Source: CANLBN01 sp050633825
Lineage (GTDB): Bacteria > Pseudomonadota > Gammaproteobacteria > Pseudomonadales > Cellvibrionaceae
Direction of reading: 5' to 3'
DNA length: 64,000 nt
NCBI GenBank assembly: GCA_050633825.1
Contig: JBOEHG010000015.1
Location: 26,042 to 90,041 of the forward strand
Below, piece by piece: positions 6,207-15,342 of the stretch. Position 1 is the stretch's first letter. The number at the start of each line of letters is the position of its first letter. The notes below the pieces were generated by a model. The model searched no databases and was not told where the DNA came from. It was given only the letters and a program-made list of their open reading frames with translations. Made by a program: the position numbers and the translations under genes.

Positions 6207-7280
6207 ATGAGTCAAAGGGTAGCTGGTTTTGATCTTGCCAGAGCGTTAGCTATATTCGGAATGGTCATTGTTAATTTTAAAATTGTCATGAGTGCAAATA
6301 CTGGTTCTCAGCTATTGGTAAATGTTGTACAGCTATTTGAAGGTCGAGCCTCTGCGTTGTTTGTGATTCTTGCCGGTGTAGGAGTGTCGTTTATTACCAA
6401 TAAGGCAAGGTTATCCAATGATAGACTTTTTATTGTTAAGGGGCGGTTGTTATTAGTAAAGAGAGGGTTATTACTGATTACTATCGGCCTTATTTACACG
6501 CCAATATGGGAGGCTGATATTCTCCATTTTTATGGTTTTTATTTCTTGATAGCGGCTGCCATATTTACGTTTAATAAAACTACTGTGTTGTTTATTTCAG
6601 CATTTATTATGCTGGTGTTTCCAGTTTTAATGTTGTTTTTTAATTATGAGGAGAACTGGGATTGGGCAACATTAACGTATGAAAATTTATGGTCACTCGA
6701 TGGAATGATCAGACATATTCTATTTAATGGTTTTCACCCCGTCTTTCCGTGGGCCGCTTTTTTAGTCTTTGGTATGTGGCTTGGGAGGCAGGATTTATCC
6801 CAAGGTTTGATAAGGAAAAAATTACTTCTTTGGTCACTCCTTACGTTGGTTGTTATTGAATATAGTTTTTATTGGATAAAAGCAACTGTTGGAGATAGTA
6901 GTGTGCTTGAAATGACACCCGAAGAAGTGACATTTTTATTTTCCATATCTATTATACCTCCGTTACCTCAATATATACTCTCTGCGGCTAGTTCCGCCGT
7001 TATAGTATTGATGGCTTGCTTATACTTGTCTGAAAGGTTTTCAGGAAACAATATCATCAAGTGGCTGTGCCAAACTGGAAAGTTATCTTTAACTTTGTAT
7101 TTAGCTCACGTAATGATTGGTATGGGCTTTCTTGAAGCTATTGGTCGATTAGAAAACCAAACCATTAATTTTTCACTATCTAGCGCATTGATATTTTGTA
7201 TTGTTGGAACAGTTTTTAGTGTTGTATGGCTTAGCTTTTTTAAGACGGGTCCCTTAGAATGGGTCTTTCGTAAAGTATAA
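6207..7280 (+). CDS. DUF418 domain-containing inner-membrane protein
   Basis: A 357-residue protein with about nine to ten membrane helices. The N-terminal DLARALAIFGMVIVNF and a C-terminal GKLSLTLYLAHVMIGM segment are typical of DUF418 proteins, relatives of the DUF1624/YeiB membrane acyltransferase-like group. The His in LAH and a conserved Arg/Asp at the N-terminus are usual for the group. The role is unknown, perhaps acyl transfer to an envelope molecule. The RidA-like gene follows 45 bp downstream and may be co-transcribed. Confidence 0.85.
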   Translation: MSQRVAGFDLARALAIFGMVIVNFKIVMSANTGSQLLVNVVQLFEGRASALFVILAGVGVSFITNKARLSNDRLFIVKGRLLLVKRGLLLITIGLIYTPIWEADILHFYGFYFLIAAAIFTFNKTTVLFISAFIMLVFPVLMLFFNYEENWDWATLTYENLWSLDGMIRHILFNGFHPVFPWAAFLVFGMWLGRQDLSQGLIRKKLLLWSLLTLVVIEYSFYWIKATVGDSSVLEMTPEEVTFLFSISIIPPLPQYILSAASSAVIVLMACLYLSERFSGNNIIKWLCQTGKLSLTLYLAHVMIGMGFLEAIGRLENQTINFSLSSALIFCIVGTVFSVVWLSFFKTGPLEWVFRKV

Positions 7281-7325
7281 ATAAAGTATAAAGATAAGCC
7301 GTATTATTCATTAGGGGGGGATTAA

Positions 7326-7709
7326 ATGAGTAGAACATTGATATCAAGTGGTTCTGAATTCGAAAGAAAAATCGGGTATTCACGTGCAGTTGTAGACGGG
7401 GATTATGTGTTTGTCTCTGGTACGACAGGCTATAATTATGAAACTATGTCCATTTCAAGTGACCCAGTAGAACAAGCAGAGCAATGCTTTAAGAATATTG
7501 AACGAGCTCTTGCCGAAGCTGGTAGTAGTCTTGATAATATTGTGAGAGTTCATTATATATACCCTGATAGAAATGATTTTGAACCTTGTTGGCCAGTATT
7601 TAAGAAATACCTTAGTAATGCGAGACCTGCTGCTACCATGTTTATTGCTGGCTTATTTGATAATGCTATGAAACTAGAAATAGAAGTGACTGCTAGGTTA
7701 AATATATAA
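7326..7709 (+). CDS. RidA/YjgF family protein
   Basis: A 127-residue protein of the RidA trimer family. The C-terminal ARPAATMFIAGLFDNAMKLEIEVTA holds the conserved Arg that binds the substrate carboxylate in true RidA enamine/imine deaminases, plus the conserved Glu. The start is preceded by a very strong GGGGGG-type ribosome binding site at 7312-7320. The sequence is divergent from housekeeping RidA in its first half, so it may belong to one of the Rid subgroups with other substrates. It probably forms an operon with the DUF418 gene. Confidence 0.85.
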   Translation: MSRTLISSGSEFERKIGYSRAVVDGDYVFVSGTTGYNYETMSISSDPVEQAEQCFKNIERALAEAGSSLDNIVRVHYIYPDRNDFEPCWPVFKKYLSNARPAATMFIAGLFDNAMKLEIEVTARLNI

Positions 7710-7937
7710 GCAATCAATGACGCTATCAAAATAGCTTTCCTGCGCAGTTATTGGATATTAAAGGGATATATACTAAAGGGGAGTAATTAAAGGGGGCATA
7801 TTCTCTTAATTGTTATCTGAAAGTAGTAATAGTTATAGAACGTAAAGAATTGATATTCTCTGCGATACTGTTACGCTTTTGAGCCGCATAAAAAATGCCA
7901 TTATATTTTTTGCATAACTGCAAGCATTATTTTATAA

Positions 7938-8348
7938 ATGGTAATTGAGTCGAGTGTGAAAGAAATTAAATATAATAACTTGCGTATGGTTGCCACGGCT
8001 TCAGATGGGGAGTATTCTATGGCGCTTGCTGTAGCAAGTGGTTTTGCTGATTTTGTGGTTACTGTTGCTATCGATCAAAGAGACTTTGACGTAATATCGA
8101 AAGATGAAGAGCGTACGGCTTTTTTATGTGCTGCTTTTCATCACCCATTTCAACTTAAAAAAACTGCGCTAAACGAAGCAGAACAGCGTCACTATTTAGA
8201 TGTAATTTTACATGCCTCTGCTTCTGATGTGGAAAATTTCTTGACCGAAAAAGATCATAGTGATGCCAATGGCGCTATTTCCAATTTTGTTAAAATTACA
8301 ACTGAAAGAGAACAATATCTTATGCGTAAGGGAAAGTGGTTCGAATAA
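7938..8348 (+). CDS. Hypothetical protein
   Basis: A 136-residue soluble protein without signal peptide; I do not recognise a family. It has a mixed alpha/beta pattern, a conserved-looking CAAFHHPF segment near residue 74 and a charged C-terminus ending KGKWFE. Start choice is uncertain: ATG 7938 lacks a clear ribosome-binding site, and a GTG about 18 bp later is possible. The 228-bp upstream gap holds no attC. It is the last gene of the accessory island, with a weak terminator at 8353, then convergent opgH. Confidence 0.6.
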   Translation: MVIESSVKEIKYNNLRMVATASDGEYSMALAVASGFADFVVTVAIDQRDFDVISKDEERTAFLCAAFHHPFQLKKTALNEAEQRHYLDVILHASASDVENFLTEKDHSDANGAISNFVKITTEREQYLMRKGKWFE

Positions 8349-8352
8349 TAAT

Positions 8353-8376
8353 AATCACAATTTTGAGTGATTTTTT
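8353..8376 (+). terminator. Weak rho-independent terminator
   Basis: AATCAC and GTGATT pair around an 8-nt loop (8353-8372), followed by a run of T (8371-8376), directly after the stop of the 7938 gene. The 6-bp stem is short. Confidence 0.45.
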
Positions 8377-8385
8377 ATTATGTTT

Positions 8386-10338
8386 CTATAATTGTTGAAC
8401 TGGCATTTTTGCATAAATTTCCTTTGGTAAAGAAATTGATTCGACTTCTTTGTAAGTAAAACTGTTCGGTAAGTTATTACCTGCTTTGACAGTATAAAAG
8501 AGGGCATATTCGTCAATATTGGCAATTACTGCCTGTTGCTTGCTTTCACTTGGTGTTATAAATAATTGCAAACGTTGTAGTATTTTTCCTATCCAAAAAC
8601 TACCTGAGTAACGAACGATAGGTGCTGCTAATATAAGACCTGTTAAAACCGGTAACAACCACCAAAAGAACTCAGGTGCATAAAAATAGCTTAAGCCTCC
8701 CCAAATAACCGCACTAAAACTTACAATTGCAGTGGCTTTTAAGGCTTCTTTCCAGGGTATATTGCGTCCATTTCTGGGTTGGCTATTCCAAATAACATCG
8801 GCACCAACCAATGTGCAAATGACAACATAAGCATGAAAAATCATCATGATAGGAGCTATTACTATTGCGGTAATGATTTCAAGCAGCGTGCTGATGAATA
8901 AACTCAAACGATTCCCAAATGCTTTGGGGCTTTTTAAGAAAGCTAGAGTGAAAGAGAGTATTTTTGGTGTCAATAGTAGTAATGCTGTTAAGCCAAAGAG
9001 AGAATAAATCAATTCGGGGTTAACAATTTTCCAATTAGGGAATAGTTGGTAAGGTTGCGTAAAGAACTGGTTGCTATTGAGTGCTGTTAATATTGCATCT
9101 GTTGTTCCCAGCGTTAACATAATCAGCCATAAGAATGAAGAAATATAGGCCATTGCCCCGAATAACATATGGAGGCGGCTAATCCAATGTAGCCCCTTAC
9201 TGGAGATCAATTTTAAATGTTGAATATTACCCTGTGCCCAACGTCTATCGCGGGTGATAAAGTCGATAATATTACTGGGAACTTCTTCATAACTATCGAC
9301 ACGCTCGGTTACGGTTAATACTTGCCAGCCTCCGCGTTTGAGCAAAGCCGCTTCTACAAAATCATGACTTAAAATTTCCCCGCCAAAGGGAGGAGGGCCT
9401 ATGAGTGTTGGTAAACCACAGTGCTCGATAAAGGCTTGGGTTCGGATAATTGCATTGTGACCCCAGTAATTACCAGTATCTGTTTGCCAGAAGCTATTAC
9501 CAGTCGCGAGAAGAGGGCAGTATAATTCAGCGGAAAACTGCAAAAACCGGCCAAAGAATGTTTCTTGACGTACAGGTATAGGAATCGTCTGTATTAAGCC
9601 AGCATTGGGGTTGGCTTCCATTTTTGCTGTTAGAGAAATTAATGTTTCTCCTCCCATAATACTATCAGCATCTAGTACAACCATATATTCATAATGTTTC
9701 CCCCAACGCTTACAAAAATCAGCCACATTGCCGACCTTTCTATGGGTATTGTTTTCACGACGGCGGTAAAATAAATTAATATTGAGTGTTTTTAAACGTT
9801 TTTTTAATATGGCCCATGCTTCTTTCTCTTGGGATGCAATAGCTATATTTGTACTATCACTGAGTAAGAAGAAGTCAAAATAATCTTGTTTACTGGTCGC
9901 AGCTAATGAGCGCAGTGTTGACTCTATTCCTGCCATTACTCGAGCAACATCTTCATTGTATATAGGCATAATAATGGCAGTTCTATTATTCTTATTTAAT
10001 TCTATATCGTTAACAGTCTTATTTTTTGCTGTTCTTAGTGTGAGTGGGTCTTTATTGAAGAGTAATAATGCGAAACCAATCAAGGCACTCCAAAAAGCAA
10101 GGCTAATCCAAGCAAAACAAAGAGTGAAAAGAATAAAAATACAATAATCTAATAAGGTCGCGGCATTAACATTAATAATGTCCAACATCATAAACGAGCC
10201 GTACAATGTTGTTGCTAACACAAGTAGGCAATACAGTGGCGCTCTCCATTGATGTAAAGGTATACGGTATAGAGGGATATCTGCTTTTAGATTTGAAGCC
10301 TTATTTGTTTTCATTGCGTCTACTTTCTGTATGCTCAT
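8386..10338 (-). CDS. opgH: Glucans biosynthesis glucosyltransferase H
   Basis: A 650-residue inner-membrane GT2 enzyme that makes the beta-1,2-glucan backbone of osmoregulated periplasmic glucans from UDP-glucose. Two helices (about 35-55 and 62-85) precede a GT2 domain with the DxD-type motif VVLDADSIMGG, the HDFVEAALLKRGGW segment and the acceptor/QxxRW motif RDRRWAQGN. Several C-terminal membrane helices follow (about 395-570). It is shorter than the E. coli enzyme (about 850 residues) because both soluble extensions are reduced. It follows opgG with a 9-bp gap, forming the usual opgGH operon. Confidence 0.95.
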   Translation of the reverse strand: MSIQKVDAMKTNKASNLKADIPLYRIPLHQWRAPLYCLLVLATTLYGSFMMLDIINVNAATLLDYCIFILFTLCFAWISLAFWSALIGFALLLFNKDPLTLRTAKNKTVNDIELNKNNRTAIIMPIYNEDVARVMAGIESTLRSLAATSKQDYFDFFLLSDSTNIAIASQEKEAWAILKKRLKTLNINLFYRRRENNTHRKVGNVADFCKRWGKHYEYMVVLDADSIMGGETLISLTAKMEANPNAGLIQTIPIPVRQETFFGRFLQFSAELYCPLLATGNSFWQTDTGNYWGHNAIIRTQAFIEHCGLPTLIGPPPFGGEILSHDFVEAALLKRGGWQVLTVTERVDSYEEVPSNIIDFITRDRRWAQGNIQHLKLISSKGLHWISRLHMLFGAMAYISSFLWLIMLTLGTTDAILTALNSNQFFTQPYQLFPNWKIVNPELIYSLFGLTALLLLTPKILSFTLAFLKSPKAFGNRLSLFISTLLEIITAIVIAPIMMIFHAYVVICTLVGADVIWNSQPRNGRNIPWKEALKATAIVSFSAVIWGGLSYFYAPEFFWWLLPVLTGLILAAPIVRYSGSFWIGKILQRLQLFITPSESKQQAVIANIDEYALFYTVKAGNNLPNSFTYKEVESISLPKEIYAKMPVQQL

Positions 10339-10347
10339 AACGGTGGT

Positions 10348-11940
10348 TTATTTCACTTCGTCCGGATGCCAAACATAGCTCCAGGTCTCTGTTATTTGCT
10401 GTTCCCCTAATAGTAATGAAAGGCTCATATCAATAGGCTCATTGGTAATGGCTTCTAATTTAAAAGACGCTCGCCAGGTTTTCTTATCAGGCAAAGGAAA
10501 AACCATAAGGTCACTAATCACTCCCCGATTATTAACGAGTTTAGGTTTAATAGGCATTTCGGGGTTAAGACTATTTTCTGGCCAGCCGGCAAAATCAATA
10601 ATAAATTGGCGTTTTGTTTTAGGAGGAGGGTTTTTAGTACCAGGTAATGCCCCCCAGCCATTACGTGTTTGTACGACTTTTCCAAGGCTAGTTTGATGCG
10701 GTGTATCAATAATATTAAGTTCGTAACTTATTTTTAATTTTTCACCTGCTTTAAGACCTTTTTGAGGCACCCAGTAGGCAACAATATTATCGTTAGTTTC
10801 ATCGGATGTGGGGATCTCCACTAATTCTACGCGACCTTCTCCCCAACTGTTATTTTTAGGTTTAACCCATAAGCTAGGTCTACGGTCATAAAATGCTTCT
10901 GTATCTTGATAATTATTAAATTGACGGTCTCTTTGCAGTAAACCAAAACCTTGAGGTTGATTGTTGGTAAATGTACTGACGTGTAAGTTTTTAGGGTTTG
11001 ATAAGGGTCTCCATATCCACTCATGATTATTGGTTGCAAGTAATAAGCCATCAGAGTCGTGTACTTCAGGTCGAAAGTCATCTTCCCGATTAATACTATT
11101 TTCTCCATAGAAGAACATGCTGGTTATTGGTGCAATGCCAATTTTTTTAATATCATTTCGAGCAAATAAATCTACATCAACTGAAATTTTGGTAGGTAAA
11201 CCAGGAAGTAATTCAAAACGATAAGCCCCGGTCACTGACTGACTTTCTAAAAGGGCATAAATAGTCAATGATGTTGCTTTTGATGTCGGTTTAACTAACC
11301 AGAACTCTGTAAAGTGGGGGAACTCTTCGCCGCTGGGTTCGGCGGTATCAATGGCCAAGCCGCGCGCCGAAACACCATATAATAAACCCGGCCCTAAGGG
11401 GCGAAAGTATGAAGCGCCTTGGAAAACAATAAGCTCATCTTTATAATTTTTATTATTAAGTGGGTAATGAACCCGTAAACCCGAAAAATTAATATCTGAT
11501 TGCGTAAGGTCTCTAACGGTATGAGATTCACCATCGTAACGAAAAAAATCGCGAGAGAATGGAATATTAATAATGCTGTCTTCAACGATTTCATAAATTG
11601 ATACTGGTTTTTTATATAAAAAACCGGGGTGAAAGAGTTGTATTTCAAATAGGGATTCGTTTTTCCAAATGGCTTTTTCTGTTAAAAAGCGTATGTCTCG
11701 ATACTCTTGATAATCTAATTCTTTGAGCTCAGTAGGGATTGCCTCTTCGTTACTAACATAAGCCTCTTTGGCTTTATCCATTGCTTTGTAGATCATTTTT
11801 TGATGCAGGTGCTCTACATCCGTTATATTTTTTAAGGGCTGCGCTTCTGTCAGTGAAGAGCATAAAGCTATATATAGAGTAAGTGTTACCCACCGTACTG
11901 GATTGAACGGCGACATTTTTGAAAAACTAAATATGCTCAT
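10348..11940 (-). CDS. opgG: Glucans biosynthesis protein G (periplasmic)
   Basis: A 530-residue periplasmic protein of the MdoG/OpgG family, which acts with OpgH in glucan synthesis and branching. I start at ATG 11940, giving a signal peptide with hydrophobic core WVTLTLYIALCSSL and cleavage near TEAQ; the frame continues to a GTG at 11982 that would only add a charged extension. Family features include FRYDGESHTVRDL-like and FFYGENSINREDDFRPEVHD segments. First gene of opgGH. The upstream 270 bp (11941-12211) presumably hold its promoter; a short AAAAGCA/TGCTTTT hairpin lies at about 11992-12006. Confidence 0.93.
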   Translation of the reverse strand: MSIFSFSKMSPFNPVRWVTLTLYIALCSSLTEAQPLKNITDVEHLHQKMIYKAMDKAKEAYVSNEEAIPTELKELDYQEYRDIRFLTEKAIWKNESLFEIQLFHPGFLYKKPVSIYEIVEDSIINIPFSRDFFRYDGESHTVRDLTQSDINFSGLRVHYPLNNKNYKDELIVFQGASYFRPLGPGLLYGVSARGLAIDTAEPSGEEFPHFTEFWLVKPTSKATSLTIYALLESQSVTGAYRFELLPGLPTKISVDVDLFARNDIKKIGIAPITSMFFYGENSINREDDFRPEVHDSDGLLLATNNHEWIWRPLSNPKNLHVSTFTNNQPQGFGLLQRDRQFNNYQDTEAFYDRRPSLWVKPKNNSWGEGRVELVEIPTSDETNDNIVAYWVPQKGLKAGEKLKISYELNIIDTPHQTSLGKVVQTRNGWGALPGTKNPPPKTKRQFIIDFAGWPENSLNPEMPIKPKLVNNRGVISDLMVFPLPDKKTWRASFKLEAITNEPIDMSLSLLLGEQQITETWSYVWHPDEVK

Positions 11941-12211
11941 AAGCTTACTATCGTAAAAGTTCTTGCTTTTGCTACGCCACACTACACTGAAAAAGCAAAA
12001 TGCTTTTCATTCATTGTTTGGTTTTATGATGTTTATTAGTAAGTACCAGAAGGGTGCTATGAAAAGTGTGATGTAATAGGCAAAAAGCTTGTTTGTTTAA
12101 TGATCAAAAGTTAATAGTTTTGAATCACTTGCTCGGTAAGTCATAGTATTTTTAACTTAGGAACAAGTCAAAGTAATAAAGGTGAACTAGTCTACATATT
12201 AATAAGATGGC

Positions 12212-12508
12212 TTATATTTTATGCGGGCCGAAAAAATGAATAATTAATAACCATTTTTCTTTTCTTGATAATTGCTTGATTTCATATTCACGGCGGCTAG
12301 CAGAACTACGAGAATGGCCGTTTTCTAAATAGTTTAAGGCAATAGGCTTTCGTCCATAAAAAAACTTTGCCCCACGCTTTGCTTTATGCTTTTGCCAGCG
12401 CTTAATGAAGTCAGTGGTAATGCCGGTATACAGGCGGCCATCACTGGCAGCAATAATATACACTTGCCAACCCTGAACGTTAGTTTTTGGAATGTTTAAT
12501 GTGCTCAA
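12212..12508 (-). CDS. GIY-YIG nuclease family protein (YhbQ-like)
   Basis: A 98-residue stand-alone GIY-YIG domain: VYIIAASDGRLYTGITTD (about residues 16-33) carries the two motif strands, followed by a catalytic-type Arg (RWQKH) and a C-terminal Glu (REYEIKQL). Family members are small putative endonucleases (UPF0213/YhbQ). It starts with TTG at 12508, within the 3' end of the upstream J-domain gene (29-bp overlap), so expression is probably coupled. No later ATG precedes the motif. Confidence 0.88.
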   Translation of the reverse strand: MSTLNIPKTNVQGWQVYIIAASDGRLYTGITTDFIKRWQKHKAKRGAKFFYGRKPIALNYLENGHSRSSASRREYEIKQLSRKEKWLLIIHFFGPHKI

Positions 12509-12980
12509 TGAGTTTGTCTTTGGCTTGATTAATTTGTGCTGCTAAATAGTCACTACCACCTCTATCAGGGTGGTTCTTTTGCATAAGTTCTTTATGGCGT
12601 TTAGTAATTTGCTCGATACTGTTGATTTCATCAAAACCAAAAATTTCTTTTGCCTGTGCAATAGTCATATTTGAGAAGTTAGCTTCGGTAGGCTGTTTTG
12701 CATTGTGTGATTGCTTTTTTTTACGCCAATTTTGCAAAAAAGGCATAACACGTAATGCGAGAAAGAAAAGTTTTTGTGCGATAGGAAGCAAAGCGGCAAT
12801 ACCGGCTGCAAGCCAATGTAACTTTCCTGTGACCACCAAAATGATCAACACGAAGGCCAGTAAATATAAACCATATTTTAAAAATATCTTTGGCCTTTTT
12901 TCTGCTGGTTGTTGTTTAATATAGCGGATAAAATAAAATAGCCCGGCAATGGCTATAACAACAAGTAGGGGTTTAATCAT
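12480..12980 (-). CDS. Membrane-anchored J-domain protein (DnaJ-like)
   Basis: A 166-residue protein with two or three N-terminal membrane helices (about residues 3-18, 33-50, 53-75), a basic linker (RKKKQSH) and a C-terminal J domain at about residues 105-166 with the essential HPD tripeptide in KNHPDRGGSD. It should stimulate DnaK ATPase at the membrane surface. The architecture matches DnaJ-type proteins common in gammaproteobacteria and mitochondrial Pam18/Tim14-like proteins. It overlaps the GIY-YIG gene downstream and lies 33 bp from ppx upstream, on the same strand. Confidence 0.88.
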   Translation of the reverse strand: MIKPLLVVIAIAGLFYFIRYIKQQPAEKRPKIFLKYGLYLLAFVLIILVVTGKLHWLAAGIAALLPIAQKLFFLALRVMPFLQNWRKKKQSHNAKQPTEANFSNMTIAQAKEIFGFDEINSIEQITKRHKELMQKNHPDRGGSDYLAAQINQAKDKLIEHIKHSKN

Positions 12981-13013
12981 GGTTAATAAAATTCTACGTT
13001 AATAAATGTCAAG

Positions 13014-14555
13014 TTAATAAAATTCAAATTGGATATTAAGTGGTTCCAGATAACGCTGTTCTTGCAGTAAATTTCGATAGCTTAATGGATGTTCATCTAA
13101 CCATTCATCGGCAAATTGTAAAATAATATTTTGATCTTGAATGGTAATAGTGGGTAAATCAATATCATCTTCACGTCGATGATTAAGTAATACTGCTAAG
13201 CGTAAACAAGCAAAAAAAACGGATAAAAACTGCTGGGTTTCAGCAGTGAGAATCATTAATCGCTCAGAGCGGATTTTGCGCCGGTGAGCGCCAACAAATA
13301 ATGCCAATAGCTCCTGTTCAAAGCGGCTAAAGCCTGCCATATCGGTGTGTTTTAAAAGGTAGGCTCCATGATGATGATAGCCAGAGTGAGATACGCTTAA
13401 ACCAATTTCATGTAGTAATGCCGCCCAGTGTAAAATTTTGCGGACGTTAACACCATTAACGATAGGAGAGGGGAATGACCGAATGAAATATTTAAGTGTT
13501 TTATAAACGCGTTCAGCCTGCTCTCGATCGATTTGATGTTGTTCGATTAATTTATCGACGGTGTGGTCGCGCATATCTTGTGCTGATAAACGGCCCAATG
13601 TATCGTAGATCAAGCCTTCTTTTAAGGTTGTATCAACAACATGGACTTCATCTAATTGTAATTGATCAAAAATAGCCGATAAGATAATGATGCCAGCAGG
13701 CAAGACACTGGCCCGTTGGCTCGATATTCCGCTGAGGTCGAATAATTCACCGTGTTGTTTTAGTTGATCGACTAAGGCATTTAGCCCTTCTCTAGTAACA
13801 ACACCAGTAACGACATCGGCTGGCATTAATTCGCTGATTGCTCTCATGGTGCCTGAACTTCCTACGGCAATGTCCCAACCCTGCCGGCGATAGCGCCTAA
13901 TGATCAATTCTAATTCTAAGCAGGTTGCGTAGTAAGCCTCATTGATCATCTTTTGTGTGATACGTCCAGCAATGGCTCCAGATTCATCAGCAAAATAATT
14001 ATCACTGTAAGTCACACAGCCAATGCTTAAGCTTTCCATCAGCTGTGGTTGTTGGCCTTTTTTTAAATTAAGTCCAGCTTTACCGCTACCGATAATAAAT
14101 TCTGTACTACCGCCACCTATATCAATGATAAGCGGTTTACCTTTATCGGCACTAATATCATGGGATACACCTAAGTAGACGAGTCGTGCTTCTTCATAGC
14201 CGGAAATAATATCAATAGTATGACCAAGTGCTGCTTCTGCTTCGGTAATAAAGGCACTGGCATTTTTGGCACTTCGAAGCGCTTTGGTGCCGACGACTCG
14301 AACTTGTTCTGGGGGGATCTCTCGGATCCGTTCCTGAAAACAGCTCAAGCAGTGAAGTGCACGGGCTTGTGCTTCTTCAGAAAGGTTTTTGTTACGCTTT
14401 AAACCTTTAGCGATTTGGACCATTTCTTTAACGCGATCTACTGTTTCTAAGACGCCGTTGTTGACCTTAACAATTAACATATGAAAACTATTAGAGCCAA
14501 GATCTATAGCGGCAAAGTAAGGTGAGTCGGTCGATGTTGAAAGGTTCTCAGTCAT
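13014..14555 (-). CDS. ppx: Exopolyphosphatase
   Basis: A 513-residue Ppx/GppA phosphatase that releases phosphate from polyphosphate ends (or hydrolyses pppGpp). ASKHA-fold motifs: AAIDLGSNSFHMLIV (about 14-28), a second phosphate loop in IDIGGGSTEFIIG (about 140), and VGSSGTMRAI. The C-terminal HD-like domain includes LLHEIGLSVSHSGYHHH. Length near 510 favours Ppx over the shorter actinobacterial forms. I use ATG 14555; an upstream TTG at 14576 is less likely. Divergent from the methyltransferase gene across a 145-bp gap. Confidence 0.92.
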   Translation of the reverse strand: MTENLSTSTDSPYFAAIDLGSNSFHMLIVKVNNGVLETVDRVKEMVQIAKGLKRNKNLSEEAQARALHCLSCFQERIREIPPEQVRVVGTKALRSAKNASAFITEAEAALGHTIDIISGYEEARLVYLGVSHDISADKGKPLIIDIGGGSTEFIIGSGKAGLNLKKGQQPQLMESLSIGCVTYSDNYFADESGAIAGRITQKMINEAYYATCLELELIIRRYRRQGWDIAVGSSGTMRAISELMPADVVTGVVTREGLNALVDQLKQHGELFDLSGISSQRASVLPAGIIILSAIFDQLQLDEVHVVDTTLKEGLIYDTLGRLSAQDMRDHTVDKLIEQHQIDREQAERVYKTLKYFIRSFPSPIVNGVNVRKILHWAALLHEIGLSVSHSGYHHHGAYLLKHTDMAGFSRFEQELLALFVGAHRRKIRSERLMILTAETQQFLSVFFACLRLAVLLNHRREDDIDLPTITIQDQNIILQFADEWLDEHPLSYRNLLQEQRYLEPLNIQFEFY

Positions 14556-14700
14556 ATGTAAGTAAGTATTACTCAAAACAGCATTATATGGTAGTGGAAG
14601 TGTTTAGTATCATCCAGTTGTCATTTTCATATGATGTAAATATGTTAGTCTGCGCGTTTATTGTATTGATTAAAATTATACTTCAATTAAAGGGGGGAGA

Positions 14701-15309
14701 ATGTCTGATTTAAATACGCGTGATGTATTTGGTCTATCAGTACTTAAAAATAACCATCCAGACATTCGCCGAATTAGGCGGGAAGGGGGTGTTGCAACTA
14801 TTCATGGTAATAAGTTCTGGAAGTCTACCAGCCTGATGATTGATTACCTGACCGCTTTTTCGCCCCCTAAGCATTGGCGTGTGTTGGAAATAGGTTGTGG
14901 TTGGGGTGTCAGTGGCATTTATTGTGCTAAGGCCTTCACCAGTCAAGTGACAGCTTTGGATGCGGACGAGTCAGTCTTCCCTTATTTGCAGCATCATGCT
15001 GAACTTAATGGTGTTAGTGTGGACACAGTTAAGTGCCGATATGAAAAAGTGACAACCAAGATGTTGTCTGACTTTGATATGATTATTGGGTCAGATGTTT
15101 GTTTTTGGGATGAAATGGCGCCACTGCTAGTAAACTTGATCAATAGGGCCTACAAAGCTGGGGTTAAGCGAGTGGTAATGACCGATCCCGGAAGAGAACC
15201 GTTTCGTATAATGGCAGAGAAGTGTGTTAATAAATTTGATGCCATTTATGAAAGTTGGTCAGTCCCTCATCCTTATAATACCTCGGGTTTAGTACTGGAT
15301 ATCGGATAA
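14701..15309 (+). CDS. Class I SAM-dependent methyltransferase
   Basis: A 202-residue cytoplasmic methyltransferase. Motif I is VLEIGCGWGVSGIYCA (about residues 61-76), followed by the acidic motif II ALDADESV and a motif IV region FDMIIGSDVCFW. The overall pattern (DVCFWDEMAPLLVNLI) resembles the METTL/Methyltransf_16 protein-lysine methyltransferase group, so a protein substrate is possible. A strong GGGGGGAG ribosome-binding site precedes the ATG. msrA follows 33 bp downstream on the same strand, so they may be co-transcribed. Confidence 0.88.
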   Translation: MSDLNTRDVFGLSVLKNNHPDIRRIRREGGVATIHGNKFWKSTSLMIDYLTAFSPPKHWRVLEIGCGWGVSGIYCAKAFTSQVTALDADESVFPYLQHHAELNGVSVDTVKCRYEKVTTKMLSDFDMIIGSDVCFWDEMAPLLVNLINRAYKAGVKRVVMTDPGREPFRIMAEKCVNKFDAIYESWSVPHPYNTSGLVLDIG

Positions 15310-15342
15310 TCGTTATTTTTAAAGTAAAATAGTAGGTTAATT

